The translations under genes and the position numbers were made by a program. The notes under the pieces are model-generated. The model saw only the letters and a program-made list of their open reading frames with translations, made no database searches and was not told the DNA's origin. Of a DNA stretch of 64,000 nt, positions 43,507 to 52,818 are shown one piece after another (the first letter of the stretch is position 1; the number at the start of each line of letters is the position of its first letter). Source of the DNA: Thermoanaerobaculia bacterium (GTDB lineage Bacteria > Acidobacteriota > Thermoanaerobaculia > Multivoradales > J023); NCBI GenBank assembly GCA_028066595.1, contig JALCBJ010000006.1, forward strand, positions 27,685 through 91,684, in the 5' to 3' direction.

Positions 43507-46007
43507 TCGTCGACCGTTTCGAAGGTGTCTCGGCCGTAGTGCAGCCGGATCCGGCGATTCGTCGGTACGCTTTCGTAGGTCTGCACCGTCCCGCCCGGCC
43601 AGGTCACCTCCAGCTCGACTTCCTCGGCCGATCCGACGCCCAGGTGGAGCGGCCGCTGGCTCACCGACAAATAGCCCTCGCCGCCGGTCGCCATGCGCCA
43701 AACATACAGACCGTCAGAGTCCCCTGCAGATGACGTCGCCACGATCACCGCGCCCACCGCACCAGGGTTCACGGGTGGTCCATCATCTCCACCCTTCCCG
43801 CCGAAGAGCTCCACTTGAAGCCATCTCGACGTCGGCCTCGCCTGCAGATCGTTGCGCAAGATGCGAGCCTGATCGTGGAAGCTGGACATCGCGACGTCGA
43901 GATCACCATCGCGATCTAGATCTGCGAGGGCCAGAGCTCGGGAGTTGACCCCGGGAAGCTCGGACCCGCTCTTCTCCACCACTTGGAAGCGGTACCCTCC
44001 ATCCTCGCCACGCGACCCGCGATAGAAGACGTTGGGCTCTCGTCGGTGGGTCGTCGGGACGAGCTGATCACCTCCAGGATGGGGTCGCCACTGGAAGAAG
44101 GTGTTGTAGTCGTGAAGGCCCGAGAGCACGAGCAGGTCGTCCAGGCCGTCGTGGTCGGCGTCGAAGAAGAGGGCACCCCACGCCCACCCCGTATCTGCCG
44201 CCGTCAGGCCCATCGCGCTCGACTCATTGCGGTACGCAACTCCTTTGGCGCTGGCTTGCGACACGAGAAGCGAGTTGGCCTCGCCGAGGCTGCCGTCAGC
44301 GGGATTCCAGGTCCAGATGTTGGTGATGAACACATCCGGCAGCCGGTCGCGATCGAGGTCGGCGAAGGCGGCGTTCATGCCGTGAAAGGGATCGTCGCCG
44401 CCGGTCTTGTCACCAACTGTCGCGAATCGGCCTTGCCCGTCGTTGCGCAGCACCTCGTTGCGACCGAAGTCGTTGGCGACATAGAGGTCTTGATCCCCAT
44501 CGCCGTCGAAATCGAAATGAGATACCGCTTGCGCCCAACCGGTGTCCCCGACGCCGGCAACGGCTCCCTCGGAGAAGCGCAGACCACCTTGGTTCAGGAA
44601 CAGTCGATTGGGCTGTGCGTTTCTCGAATCCGGACTCAGCCAGGGCGAGGCGCCCTGGAGATAGTCGCCGAAATTGCCCACGAAAAGATCGAGGTCACCG
44701 TCGCCATCGGCGTCGAAGGCGGCCGCTGCGCCTGCGATGTCGCCGGGTCTCGACAGGCCGGAGGTCTTCGTGACGTCGACGAGACGCATACCGGTTGCCG
44801 ACCTGTCGTTACGATAGAGCCGGCTGCCGTCTTTCGCGGCGGTGACGAACAGATCGAGGTCGCCGTCTCCGTCGAAGTCCGCTGGCAGCGGCATGCGCGC
44901 TTCGAACGACGCTGCACCTTGCGGCTCGACCTGCAGTCCGACGGCTTCCGACACGTCTTCGAATTCGATCGCACCCTGTCGGGCCTGGTTGCGGTAGAGG
45001 CGGCATCCCGCTCCGCCACAGAAGACCAGATCCGGCCACGAGTCGCCATCGAGATCCCTGGCCGCCACACCACCGCCGCTGAAGGTCGGAGCGTCCTCGC
45101 CCCAGCGCCGGAATCGCGCGATCCAGTCGCTCGAGACGTGACGGAACCGGAGGCCGGCGCGGTCGGTGACGTCGGAGAACCACGAGCCCGGAGCTACATC
45201 GACCGCGTTCCATAGATCGACCGGTTCACCCACCAGACGGAGCCGCTGAATCCGCTCCACCGCAGCGCGGAGGTGGCGCGGCTGGACGTAGCTGTCGAGA
45301 TTCTGACGGGCCTCTTCACCCGCGAGCCTCAGTAGCAGGAGTGCAAATACGCCCGAAGCCTCCGCCAGACGGTCGACGGCGCCTTCGCTGAGAGTGGCGT
45401 CGGCGAGTCGCTGTGGGATGGGTTGCTGCACCAGGAATCCCAACGCGGCCCATGGGATGCCCGTGGCTGTCATCGCTTTCAGATCCCAGGTCTCCAGTGG
45501 GATCGAAGCTCCCTCCGGGAAGAGGACCGTCTCCCGCCATGGATTCTCGCGAGTCGGCAGCACGCGATCGATGGCGGCGACGACGTCTTGCTCCGAAAGA
45601 CTCGAGTAGGACCGATCTACCCCGTTCGACGGCCCGGCGGCCAGCATCAACACCCCTCCGGCAAACCGGGCCGTGGAGCGTAGTGTCGCTTGTAGCACGG
45701 CCTGTCGATTCTCGGCACCCGCTAGCAGCGGATATGCCACGAAGTATCGGGACAGGTTGCGTTCCAAGAGGCGCTCGGCTTCGGCGGGCCTGGCGCCCAG
45801 CTCCTCCAAACTGCGACGAGCGATCGTGTCGGCGAGACGTTCTTCGGGCTCCTGCGCTGGCAAAGCGGAAGCTTGAGCGAGCCAGGCCGACAGCCCGGCC
45901 GTCGCCCAGACAGCGATCTTCACAGTCACGAGCGCGCGGAAGCGGTCGCGGAAAGAGGTCGCGGCGAGCCTCGAGGCGGTCGATGTTTGCGGAATTCTGT
46001 CGAACAT
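43503..46007 (-). CDS. CRTAC1 family FG-GAP / ASPIC-UnbV exported protein
   Basis: An 834-residue protein with an N-terminal hydrophobic export segment (VTVKIAVWATAGLSAWLAQASALPA). A helical region (about 50-270) precedes a propeller with repeated calcium loops: DLDGDSWPDLVF, DFDGDGDLDLFVT, DADGDGDLDLFVG, DFDGDGDQDLYVAN, DLDRDGDLDVAM. The ASPIC/UnbV end reads VELEVTWPGGTVQTYESVPTNRRIRLHYG. It overlaps the following, larger CRTAC1 gene by ATGA, so the two are made together. Function unknown; the family resembles human cartilage acidic protein in architecture only. Confidence 0.87.
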   Translation of the reverse strand: MFDRIPQTSTASRLAATSFRDRFRALVTVKIAVWATAGLSAWLAQASALPAQEPEERLADTIARRSLEELGARPAEAERLLERNLSRYFVAYPLLAGAENRQAVLQATLRSTARFAGGVLMLAAGPSNGVDRSYSSLSEQDVVAAIDRVLPTRENPWRETVLFPEGASIPLETWDLKAMTATGIPWAALGFLVQQPIPQRLADATLSEGAVDRLAEASGVFALLLLRLAGEEARQNLDSYVQPRHLRAAVERIQRLRLVGEPVDLWNAVDVAPGSWFSDVTDRAGLRFRHVSSDWIARFRRWGEDAPTFSGGGVAARDLDGDSWPDLVFCGGAGCRLYRNQARQGAIEFEDVSEAVGLQVEPQGAASFEARMPLPADFDGDGDLDLFVTAAKDGSRLYRNDRSATGMRLVDVTKTSGLSRPGDIAGAAAAFDADGDGDLDLFVGNFGDYLQGASPWLSPDSRNAQPNRLFLNQGGLRFSEGAVAGVGDTGWAQAVSHFDFDGDGDQDLYVANDFGRNEVLRNDGQGRFATVGDKTGGDDPFHGMNAAFADLDRDRLPDVFITNIWTWNPADGSLGEANSLLVSQASAKGVAYRNESSAMGLTAADTGWAWGALFFDADHDGLDDLLVLSGLHDYNTFFQWRPHPGGDQLVPTTHRREPNVFYRGSRGEDGGYRFQVVEKSGSELPGVNSRALALADLDRDGDLDVAMSSFHDQARILRNDLQARPTSRWLQVELFGGKGGDDGPPVNPGAVGAVIVATSSAGDSDGLYVWRMATGGEGYLSVSQRPLHLGVGSAEEVELEVTWPGGTVQTYESVPTNRRIRLHYGRDTFETVDE

Positions 46008-46072
46008 GAGGCTATGGCGCGATTTTTAGCCCAACCACGCAAGTCGGGTACAAGAACACGTCTCGGTTCATG

Positions 46073-48160
46073 TCAGTGACAGGCTCCCCGGGCCAGTCTT
46101 TCGTGCTCCTCCGGCACCCAGCCCCGATCTAGGTAGCTCCGAAGACGAGCTTTGGCAGGCTCGAAGCCATCGAGAGCGGCTCGGAGCGCGTGTCGAACTG
46201 CGCATCGCCGGTCTCCGATGCTCTCGCATGCCGTGGCGACCAGATCCCGTACGTCCGCCGGCGTGTGGTCGTCATGATGGTCGGCGACCTTGCGGCCGAG
46301 GTCGGCGGCCTCCTGGTCACGCCCCAACTGCTTGAGGACCCGGAGGCGAAGGACCTGGGAACGGAGATGGTCCAGAGTGACGTCCTGAACTGCGGACAGC
46401 GCCTCCTCCGGCTGCCGCCGCGCGAGCGACATGTAGGCTTTCAGCCAGGCATAGTCGGGATGGTCCGGTTCGGAGGAGGCGCCAGTCTCGAGAAAGCCCT
46501 GGGCCCGCTCGAGGTCAGGCCGTGGCATGCACTGTAGTGCGAGCTCGGCGCCGAGTCTCGCCAGATAGGCGCTTCCCGGGGAGAGGGCCCGCGCAGTCTC
46601 GACCTCGGCCAAGAAGAGGTCGAGCTGCCCAGATTCTCGGCAGGGGACCACGGAATGCATCTCGTCTCGGCAAGCGGACAGCCCTCTCAGGTGGTGTGGA
46701 GCACGCCCCGAGGGCATGAAGAGAGACTCCCGTTCGCCGACCCAAACTGTCGACCAAACCGGGTCGGCAACGAGCTCGAGGCAGATGCTCTTGTCTTTCG
46801 GAATGACGGCGGCCCCGAATCCATGGATCCGGTTCAGGGCGTCGAAAGTTGTCTTGTCGTCATCGGCGGTACGCGCGGCATAGAACTCTTCACCGTTGAA
46901 CAAGACCTGTGTCCTGCCGTCGATCACCACCCGAGCGTCGCCGTAGAGCTTCCAACCCAGGTAGCCGCCGTCCACATAAGTGTTGAACAGTGGACCCTCG
47001 AACCCTAATCGCTGCAGAGCCTCCGTCGTCTGGATGGGGAAGTTCGGCCGGTGAATGCTCAATGAAGGCGCACCGGAGCGCCAGTAAAGAGAGCTCGGCA
47101 CCGCCACCGTCGCCAACAGACCGAGAGCTACCCAGACACGAGACTCGACGCGGGTACGACGACTCCATACCGTCGCCGCGAGCGGCAAGGCGAGATAGGC
47201 GAGGGCAGCCAAGAATCGTACGGAGTTGGCCGCCATCGCCATGCCGAGCACGAGGAGCATGGTGGGCCACAACGGCAGGCGGCGGTGGCTCACTGCGCCC
47301 GACACGGCGGCGGCCAGAAGGAAGAGCAAGGAGAGGATGTTCGGGGTGAAACTCAGCTCGGAGAACCGGAACGGACGCATCTCCTGTACATGGCGGATCA
47401 CATCGGGATCGGTGTGACCTACCACGAGAGTGACGATCCCGATTCCGTGGGCCGAGGTCAGAGTCAGGGCCACGAGACCGGCGAGAAGCACTCCGTGCCG
47501 AAGACGGAGGTTTTTCCAGGCCTGGAGGCTTCCTTGGCCGGCGCCTCCCGTCAGCATCGCCGCGAACACGACGAACGGCGCGATAACTACCGAAGCGTGG
47601 GTCTGCGCCCAGACAGCGAAGAGTGCGACCAGGCCCAAAGCCGACGATCGAAACGCCCGATGGACACGCAGACCCAGGAACAACGCCAGCGGCAGGAAGA
47701 CCAGGAACACGGCCTGAGGTCGAGGAGCGAACCTCAGATGCGCTGCTCCGACGACAAGACATGTGAGGGTCAACGCGGTCCAGGGAGCCTGGGGGCCGCA
47801 AAGACGCGACGCCACCTTCCAGCAGAGTAGAAACGACGCGGCCGCCAGCACGGCGACAAACAAGTTGATCGCGGCGAATCCCCCGAGACCATGGAGGCCG
47901 AAGAGCACGACGTCGAAAAGCCACTCCACATTGCGGTAGGTGTCAGCCGCGGCCAGTCCGATCGGCTCCGGGAAGACCCTCGCTACGGCTTCCACCGTGG
48001 CTCGTCCCATCGACAGATGCCACCAGAAGTCAAACGCCGAGATCGGCCGCATCGCCAGGCCACCGAAGACGGCGGCGAGGGTCGCGACGATCTTCGGGAC
48101 GTAGAAGGTTTCGGCTGGGGGCGGTGGGTCGCGCTCGCTGTAAGAGGTTACGTGCACCAT
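46073..48160 (-). CDS. Polytopic membrane protein with C-terminal TPR-like domain
   Basis: A 695-residue protein with about ten hydrophobic helices in residues 25-390, including SAFDFWWHLSMGR near the start, a WWHL motif typical of uncharacterised GT-C-like membrane proteins. A short soluble part (RLGFEGPLFNTYVDGGYLGWKLYGDARVVIDGR) follows, as in other integral proteins of that type, then helical TPR-like repeats (about 520-680). It might be a lipid-linked sugar transferase, but no catalytic Asp pair can be fixed. It sits between the kinase and the CRTAC1 genes on the same strand, 65 bases from the latter. Confidence 0.75.
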   Translation of the reverse strand: MVHVTSYSERDPPPPAETFYVPKIVATLAAVFGGLAMRPISAFDFWWHLSMGRATVEAVARVFPEPIGLAAADTYRNVEWLFDVVLFGLHGLGGFAAINLFVAVLAAASFLLCWKVASRLCGPQAPWTALTLTCLVVGAAHLRFAPRPQAVFLVFLPLALFLGLRVHRAFRSSALGLVALFAVWAQTHASVVIAPFVVFAAMLTGGAGQGSLQAWKNLRLRHGVLLAGLVALTLTSAHGIGIVTLVVGHTDPDVIRHVQEMRPFRFSELSFTPNILSLLFLLAAAVSGAVSHRRLPLWPTMLLVLGMAMAANSVRFLAALAYLALPLAATVWSRRTRVESRVWVALGLLATVAVPSSLYWRSGAPSLSIHRPNFPIQTTEALQRLGFEGPLFNTYVDGGYLGWKLYGDARVVIDGRTQVLFNGEEFYAARTADDDKTTFDALNRIHGFGAAVIPKDKSICLELVADPVWSTVWVGERESLFMPSGRAPHHLRGLSACRDEMHSVVPCRESGQLDLFLAEVETARALSPGSAYLARLGAELALQCMPRPDLERAQGFLETGASSEPDHPDYAWLKAYMSLARRQPEEALSAVQDVTLDHLRSQVLRLRVLKQLGRDQEAADLGRKVADHHDDHTPADVRDLVATACESIGDRRCAVRHALRAALDGFEPAKARLRSYLDRGWVPEEHERLARGACH

Positions 48161-48198
48161 CGGATGGCGCTATCGTACCGTCAGGGTAGCCGGCGCTC

Positions 48199-49593
48199 TC
48201 AACCTCGAAAAGCCGCGAGATCGGAGGGCGCCATCACCCGCGAGGTCGCCGCCGACCGGAACGGCCGTTCTCGAACTCCGAAGACGTTGGGGTGCCAGAT
48301 ACCAGGTGCTTCGGGCAGCGCGCGCAGTCGGACAATGACTTCCGCGGCCGAAGCCGGACGGCGCTTCGGTTCCCGCGCCAGGAGATCGGCGAGGAGCTGG
48401 ACGAACTCTTCCGAGATTCCCGGGGCTGCATCGCGAGCGGACGTCATCTCACCGTGTACCGTGGCGAGGAGTCTCTGTTGTGGGTTCTTGCCGGTATAGG
48501 GAAGCATCCCGGTGAGCGCCTGGAACAGCACCACGCCGAGGCCGAAGAGATCCGCCCGCTCGGAGTATGTTTCGCCCAGGAGGACTTCCGGCGGTAGATA
48601 CCCTGGCGTGCCGAAAATCGTCTCTTCTTCCTCGTTGAGAGACGCGATGAGCTGAGCCACGCCGAAATCAGAGACCTTGATGCTGCCATCGCGGCCTAGC
48701 AGGATGTTGCCAGGTTTGACGTCCTGGTGGACGATGCGCTCTCGATGGGCGACTTCGAGTCCTGCAGAAATCGCCAGCCCGAGGTGTAGTGCCTCGCCCG
48801 GCTCCAGTACTCCCACGGCCGCCAGGTACTCCGCCAAGCTCATACCGTCGACGAACTCCATGGCCAGAAACGCGTAGTCCCGCGCGCCGCCAACATCGAA
48901 AAGCGTCACGATGTTGGCGTGGGTGAAGCGGGCTACCGTCACCGCCTCGTGTAGCAGATCGGCTACCTGCCGACTGGCCGAGTCGGCGTTGCGGGCCCGA
49001 GCGAGCATGCCCGCACCGACCTCCAACTGATCGAAACGGAGCGTCTTGAGCGCGACGGGACGCTTGAGCCAGGGATCCCAGCCGCGAAACACGAGTCCGC
49101 TGCCACCCTCCCCCACCACTTCCAGCGCCTGGTAACGGCCCAGGTAGAGCGTTCCTTCCACCTTGCCTTCGCGTTGCGCCTGCTGCAGCTGGGCACCGTT
49201 CAGCTCTGGACCGGCAGAGCCACGGGCAGGCTGCGCCACCAGGCGTTCGATGCGCAGCACCAGCTCCTCCGGCTCGAACGGCTTTCCCAGGAAGTCGTCG
49301 GCTCCCTGACGAAGTCCCTTCACTCGGTCCTGACCCTCGGCCTGGGCTGAGAGAAGGAGTACCGGCACACCGCCTGTTGTGGCCCGGTTGCGCAACGCCT
49401 GTAACGCGTCGTGTCCCGACATCTCGGGCATCAGCACGTCGAGCACCACAGCGTCGGCACCGTGCTCCGCTGTGAGCTCGGTGATGTCTCTCGCATCCGA
49501 ACTGGTCACGACACGATGGCCCGCACGGGTGAGCGCCGCGTCCACGAGGAGGAGAGCGTCGGGATCGTCGTCGATGACGAGGATAGTAGCCAA
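48199..49593 (-). CDS. Receiver domain fused to Ser/Thr protein kinase
   Basis: A 464-residue fusion. The receiver (1-120) has ILVIDDD and phosphoacceptor D52 in VLDVLMPEMSG, with the conserved Lys in LGKPFEP. The Hanks-type kinase (about 153-430) has the glycine loop GEGGSGLVF (161-169), K183, catalytic HQDVKPGN (289-296; Gln replaces the usual Arg), DFG (309-311) and GTPGYLPPE. It should couple phosphotransfer from a histidine kinase to Ser/Thr phosphorylation. The start is a TTG at 49593 with AGGA about ten bases upstream. It is soluble, first on the minus strand of a divergent locus with the TPR/CRTAC1 genes. Confidence 0.92.
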   Translation of the reverse strand: MATILVIDDDPDALLLVDAALTRAGHRVVTSSDARDITELTAEHGADAVVLDVLMPEMSGHDALQALRNRATTGGVPVLLLSAQAEGQDRVKGLRQGADDFLGKPFEPEELVLRIERLVAQPARGSAGPELNGAQLQQAQREGKVEGTLYLGRYQALEVVGEGGSGLVFRGWDPWLKRPVALKTLRFDQLEVGAGMLARARNADSASRQVADLLHEAVTVARFTHANIVTLFDVGGARDYAFLAMEFVDGMSLAEYLAAVGVLEPGEALHLGLAISAGLEVAHRERIVHQDVKPGNILLGRDGSIKVSDFGVAQLIASLNEEEETIFGTPGYLPPEVLLGETYSERADLFGLGVVLFQALTGMLPYTGKNPQQRLLATVHGEMTSARDAAPGISEEFVQLLADLLAREPKRRPASAAEVIVRLRALPEAPGIWHPNVFGVRERPFRSAATSRVMAPSDLAAFRG

Positions 49594-49810
49594 AGTGGGG
49601 GGTCCTGTTTGCCCTGCGACATCGATTCGTTGGTGGATCCGCTCCGGTCGACGACCGTAGTCCAGGGGTGATCCGTGCGGAAATCCCGGTGCTGCCGCGA
49701 TAGCTTGTAGATTTTAGCAGGCGCGGGCCGCTTTCTCCCGGCCGTGATGCGTTCTCAGGATGTGCCGACTTGCCGTCGGACTGTGGGAGCAGTGTATTAG
49801 TCTGTGGCCG

Positions 49811-50842
49811 ATGGAAACTACGACCCGCGCATCTCGACGGACTGCCGGACTGCTGGCCACTATCTTGGCTTTGACCGCAGCTACTGTGGTACCTCCGGCA
49901 GCAGCCCAAGAGCTGAGCCCGATCGAACGTTCGCATCAGCTCGACATGGTCCATTCCCTGATCCAGCGTGGCGAGCCGGCAGAAGCCCTGGATCTCCTCG
50001 CCAGCCTGGCGAAACGACGAGGCAAACGCGATAGCGAATCGCCCCGGGAAATGATGCTCCGGGGCACGGCGCGGATCATGCTGGGTGAGGTCAAGGCCGG
50101 CGCAGAACTTCTGGAAACCGCGCTGGAAGCCGATCCCGCTCTGCGCGAGGGATGGCTCAACCTCGGCGGGTTGGAAGTGGCGGAAGGCAACTACGAAGCG
50201 GCCCTGGAAGCGTTCAGGAGAGCTCACGAGCTGGCACCGGACAGACCGGAGAGCCATCTCAACCTCGGAGCCGTGTTGGTCATGCTGGATCGACGCGTCG
50301 AGGCACGAGATCACTTCGATCGCTTCCTGCGACTGGAGGGCGGCAGCGCCGATGCCCAGTTCCTGGTCGCCGCCAACTATGCCCTGGCAAAGCTGGAGCA
50401 CTTGGCCATCGAGCACTTGACGAAGGCCATCGAGCTCGACGAGTCGAAACGGATGGCGGCGCGGCAGGACCGCCGTTTCTTGGCGCTCGACAGCATGGAG
50501 TACCGCATCCTCCTGCTCTCGGACGAGTACGAACCGCCGGCGGACTACCACAGCTTTGCCGGCGCGTTTCGCAAGCGCTGGAGTCAAAGTGACCCGAGCT
50601 TGCTATACGCCGTCCTCGATGCTCTTGCGGAACAGGGAGTTCCCTACCACGGAGAGGTAGAGTCCAATCCGCGCTGGGCTCTCCTCTGGGCCGACCGCAG
50701 CGTCCGCATCAAGGTCCACAATCAAGATAATGGCACCGGCGTCGTTCGACTCTCGGCACCTCCATCGGCGTTCACTCCCGACGAATGGCAGCAGATGTGT
50801 CAGGAGTTGTTGCGCCGGGTTCATGACCGATTGGGCGAATAA
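49811..50842 (+). CDS. Exported TPR-repeat protein
   Basis: A 343-residue protein with a signal peptide (ending VVPPAAAQE, about residue 33). TPR helices are visible, e.g. EGWLNLGGLEVAEGNYEAALEAFRRAHELAPDRPESHLNLGAVLVMLDRRVEARDHF split across residues 110-170. The C-terminal part (about 210-343) is not TPR and has no known fold. ATG 49811 was chosen; a further upstream in-frame start (49760) would mask the signal peptide. It is followed by the CRTAC1 gene 16 bases on, so both are probably co-expressed. Confidence 0.8.
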   Translation: METTTRASRRTAGLLATILALTAATVVPPAAAQELSPIERSHQLDMVHSLIQRGEPAEALDLLASLAKRRGKRDSESPREMMLRGTARIMLGEVKAGAELLETALEADPALREGWLNLGGLEVAEGNYEAALEAFRRAHELAPDRPESHLNLGAVLVMLDRRVEARDHFDRFLRLEGGSADAQFLVAANYALAKLEHLAIEHLTKAIELDESKRMAARQDRRFLALDSMEYRILLLSDEYEPPADYHSFAGAFRKRWSQSDPSLLYAVLDALAEQGVPYHGEVESNPRWALLWADRSVRIKVHNQDNGTGVVRLSAPPSAFTPDEWQQMCQELLRRVHDRLGE

Positions 50843-50858
50843 ACCCGATCCCCAAAAG

Positions 50859-52766
50859 ATGACGTCTACCGAAGAACCACGCAAGCCGGACCAAGCTTCC
50901 GAAGAAGAGCTTCACGATCACGAGTTCGTCCCCGAAGACGACGAGATCATCGCGCGCGCGTTCCGGCGCTCGCTGCTGGTGATCGGCGCCGTGGCGCTGC
51001 TCGTACTGTTGGCGGTGTACTTGCTTCGGCCGGCGACAGACCCAGGGGAAGAGACGTCCCTGGCCACCGAGGCGCCTCGCGAGGTGGTACGGGAAGAGAT
51101 CACACCGCCTCGACTGACGTTCGTCGACGTCACCCAGCCTGCGGGAATCGACTTCACCCATGAGAGCGGAGCGGCGGGTGACAAGCTGTTGCCCGAAACC
51201 ATGGGCTCGGGCGTCGCGTTCCTCGACCTCGACGAGGACGGCGATCCGGACTTGCTTTTCTCCAACGGCGCCCGCTGGCCCGAGGACGGCGGTGGCTCAT
51301 CCGGCCCCAAGCTCTATCGCAACGACAGTACCGCGGACGGCATCGCCTTTGCCGATGTGACCGGACCGTCAGGACTCGATCAGATCCTGAAGGAGACGAG
51401 CTTCTACGGTACCGGCTTGGCCGTGGGAGACGCCGACGGCGACGGCCTTCCCGATGTCTTCCTTGCCTCCGTAGGAGGCAATCGCTTGCTGCGCAACGAG
51501 GGCGAACTGACGTTCGCGGACGTCACCACCGCGGCAGGCGTTGCCGGAGACGCGGACACCTGGTCGACCAGCGCCGCCTTCGTAGATGTAGACAATGACG
51601 GCGACCTGGACTTGTTCGTGTGCAACTACGTGGTGTGGTCGCGCCAGATCGACACCGACGTGGACTATCGCTTGACGGGTGTCGGCCGCGCCTACGGTCC
51701 ACCGGTGAACTACCAAGGTACCCAGCCTTACCTCTATCGCAACGAGGGTGACGGGACCTTCGTCGATATATCCGCCGAGGCGGGAATCGAAGTCGTCAAC
51801 GACGCTACCGGCGTTGCCGTGGGCAAGGGCTTGGGCGTTGCACCCATCGACATCGATGCCGATGGCTGGATCGATCTCATGGTGGCGAACGACACCGTGC
51901 AGAACTTCCTGTTCCATAACCAGGGCAATGGCACGTTTTCCGAGTCGGCCCAGACCTACGGCTTGGCCTACGGACGTCAGGGCGAAGCCACAGGTGCCAT
52001 GGGCGTCGACGCCGCCCACTACCGCAACGACCGCGAGTTGGGCTTCGCGATCGGCAACTTCGCCAACGAGATGACGTCGCTCTACATCTCCCAGGGCGAC
52101 CCGACGCTCTACGCGGACGAAGCCATCACAGACGGAATCGGTGCACCCAGTCGCACGCTCCTGACGTTCGGCACTCTCTTTCTCGACGTCGATCTCGACG
52201 GTCGGCTGGACCTGCTCCAGACCAACGGTCATCTGGAAAACGAGATCGGCACCGTCGATCCCAGCCAGACCTACGAGCAGCGCTCGCAGCTCTTCTGGAA
52301 CGCCGGACCCGACCACCGCCAGACGTTCCTCGAAATAGCACCCGAGAACGGCGGCGATCTGGCCCGCACCCTGGTGGGCCGCTCGTCGGCTGTAGCGGAT
52401 GCCGATGGCGACGGCGACCTCGACGTCGTGCTCACTCAGATCGGCCGCCCGGCGCTCCTTCTGCGCAACGATCAGGCCTCGGGACATCATTGGCTGCGCG
52501 TACGTCTGCAGGATCCGACTTCGGCCAACCGGCACGCCCTCGGAGCTTGGGTCGAGATCACAGCGGACGGACAGACGCAGCGGCGCAGCGTCGTCGCGAC
52601 ACGCTCCTATCAGAGCCAGAGCGACCCGGCCGTGACTTTCGGCCTGGGGCCTGCGACGTCGATCGAAGCCGCGACGGTGATCTGGCCGGGTGGCTATCGC
52701 CAAGAGCTGGACCCATCGGACTGGAATGTCGACTCCATCCGTGTCGTGACGCGGAGCGATTCGTGA
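50859..52766 (+). CDS. Membrane-anchored CRTAC1 family protein
   Basis: About 635 residues with an acidic cytoplasmic N-terminus, one membrane helix (SLLVIGAVALLVLLAVYLL) and an exported FG-GAP propeller: DLDEDGDPDLLFSNG, DADGDGLPDVFLA, DVDNDGDLDLFVCN, DIDADGWIDLMVAND, DVDLDGRLDLLQTNGH, DADGDGDLDVVLT. The end carries ASPIC/UnbV (ATVIWPGGYRQELDPSDW). ATG 50859 is preferred; ATG 50823 would overlap the previous gene by 20 bases and adds residues with atypical codon use. It probably interacts with the TPR protein encoded just upstream. Confidence 0.85.
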   Translation: MTSTEEPRKPDQASEEELHDHEFVPEDDEIIARAFRRSLLVIGAVALLVLLAVYLLRPATDPGEETSLATEAPREVVREEITPPRLTFVDVTQPAGIDFTHESGAAGDKLLPETMGSGVAFLDLDEDGDPDLLFSNGARWPEDGGGSSGPKLYRNDSTADGIAFADVTGPSGLDQILKETSFYGTGLAVGDADGDGLPDVFLASVGGNRLLRNEGELTFADVTTAAGVAGDADTWSTSAAFVDVDNDGDLDLFVCNYVVWSRQIDTDVDYRLTGVGRAYGPPVNYQGTQPYLYRNEGDGTFVDISAEAGIEVVNDATGVAVGKGLGVAPIDIDADGWIDLMVANDTVQNFLFHNQGNGTFSESAQTYGLAYGRQGEATGAMGVDAAHYRNDRELGFAIGNFANEMTSLYISQGDPTLYADEAITDGIGAPSRTLLTFGTLFLDVDLDGRLDLLQTNGHLENEIGTVDPSQTYEQRSQLFWNAGPDHRQTFLEIAPENGGDLARTLVGRSSAVADADGDGDLDVVLTQIGRPALLLRNDQASGHHWLRVRLQDPTSANRHALGAWVEITADGQTQRRSVVATRSYQSQSDPAVTFGLGPATSIEAATVIWPGGYRQELDPSDWNVDSIRVVTRSDS

Positions 52767-52818
52767 GCCGATACGGTCCGCCGACCATCTGTCCTTTCGC
52801 CGGGGAGATCCTGCTCGC

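Noticed and set aside
48668..50587. Long minus-strand frame of 639 codons
   Set aside because: It covers parts of the receiver-kinase and TPR genes in other frames, and its translation is Arg/Ser-rich without domains. It is a shadow of high-GC coding DNA.
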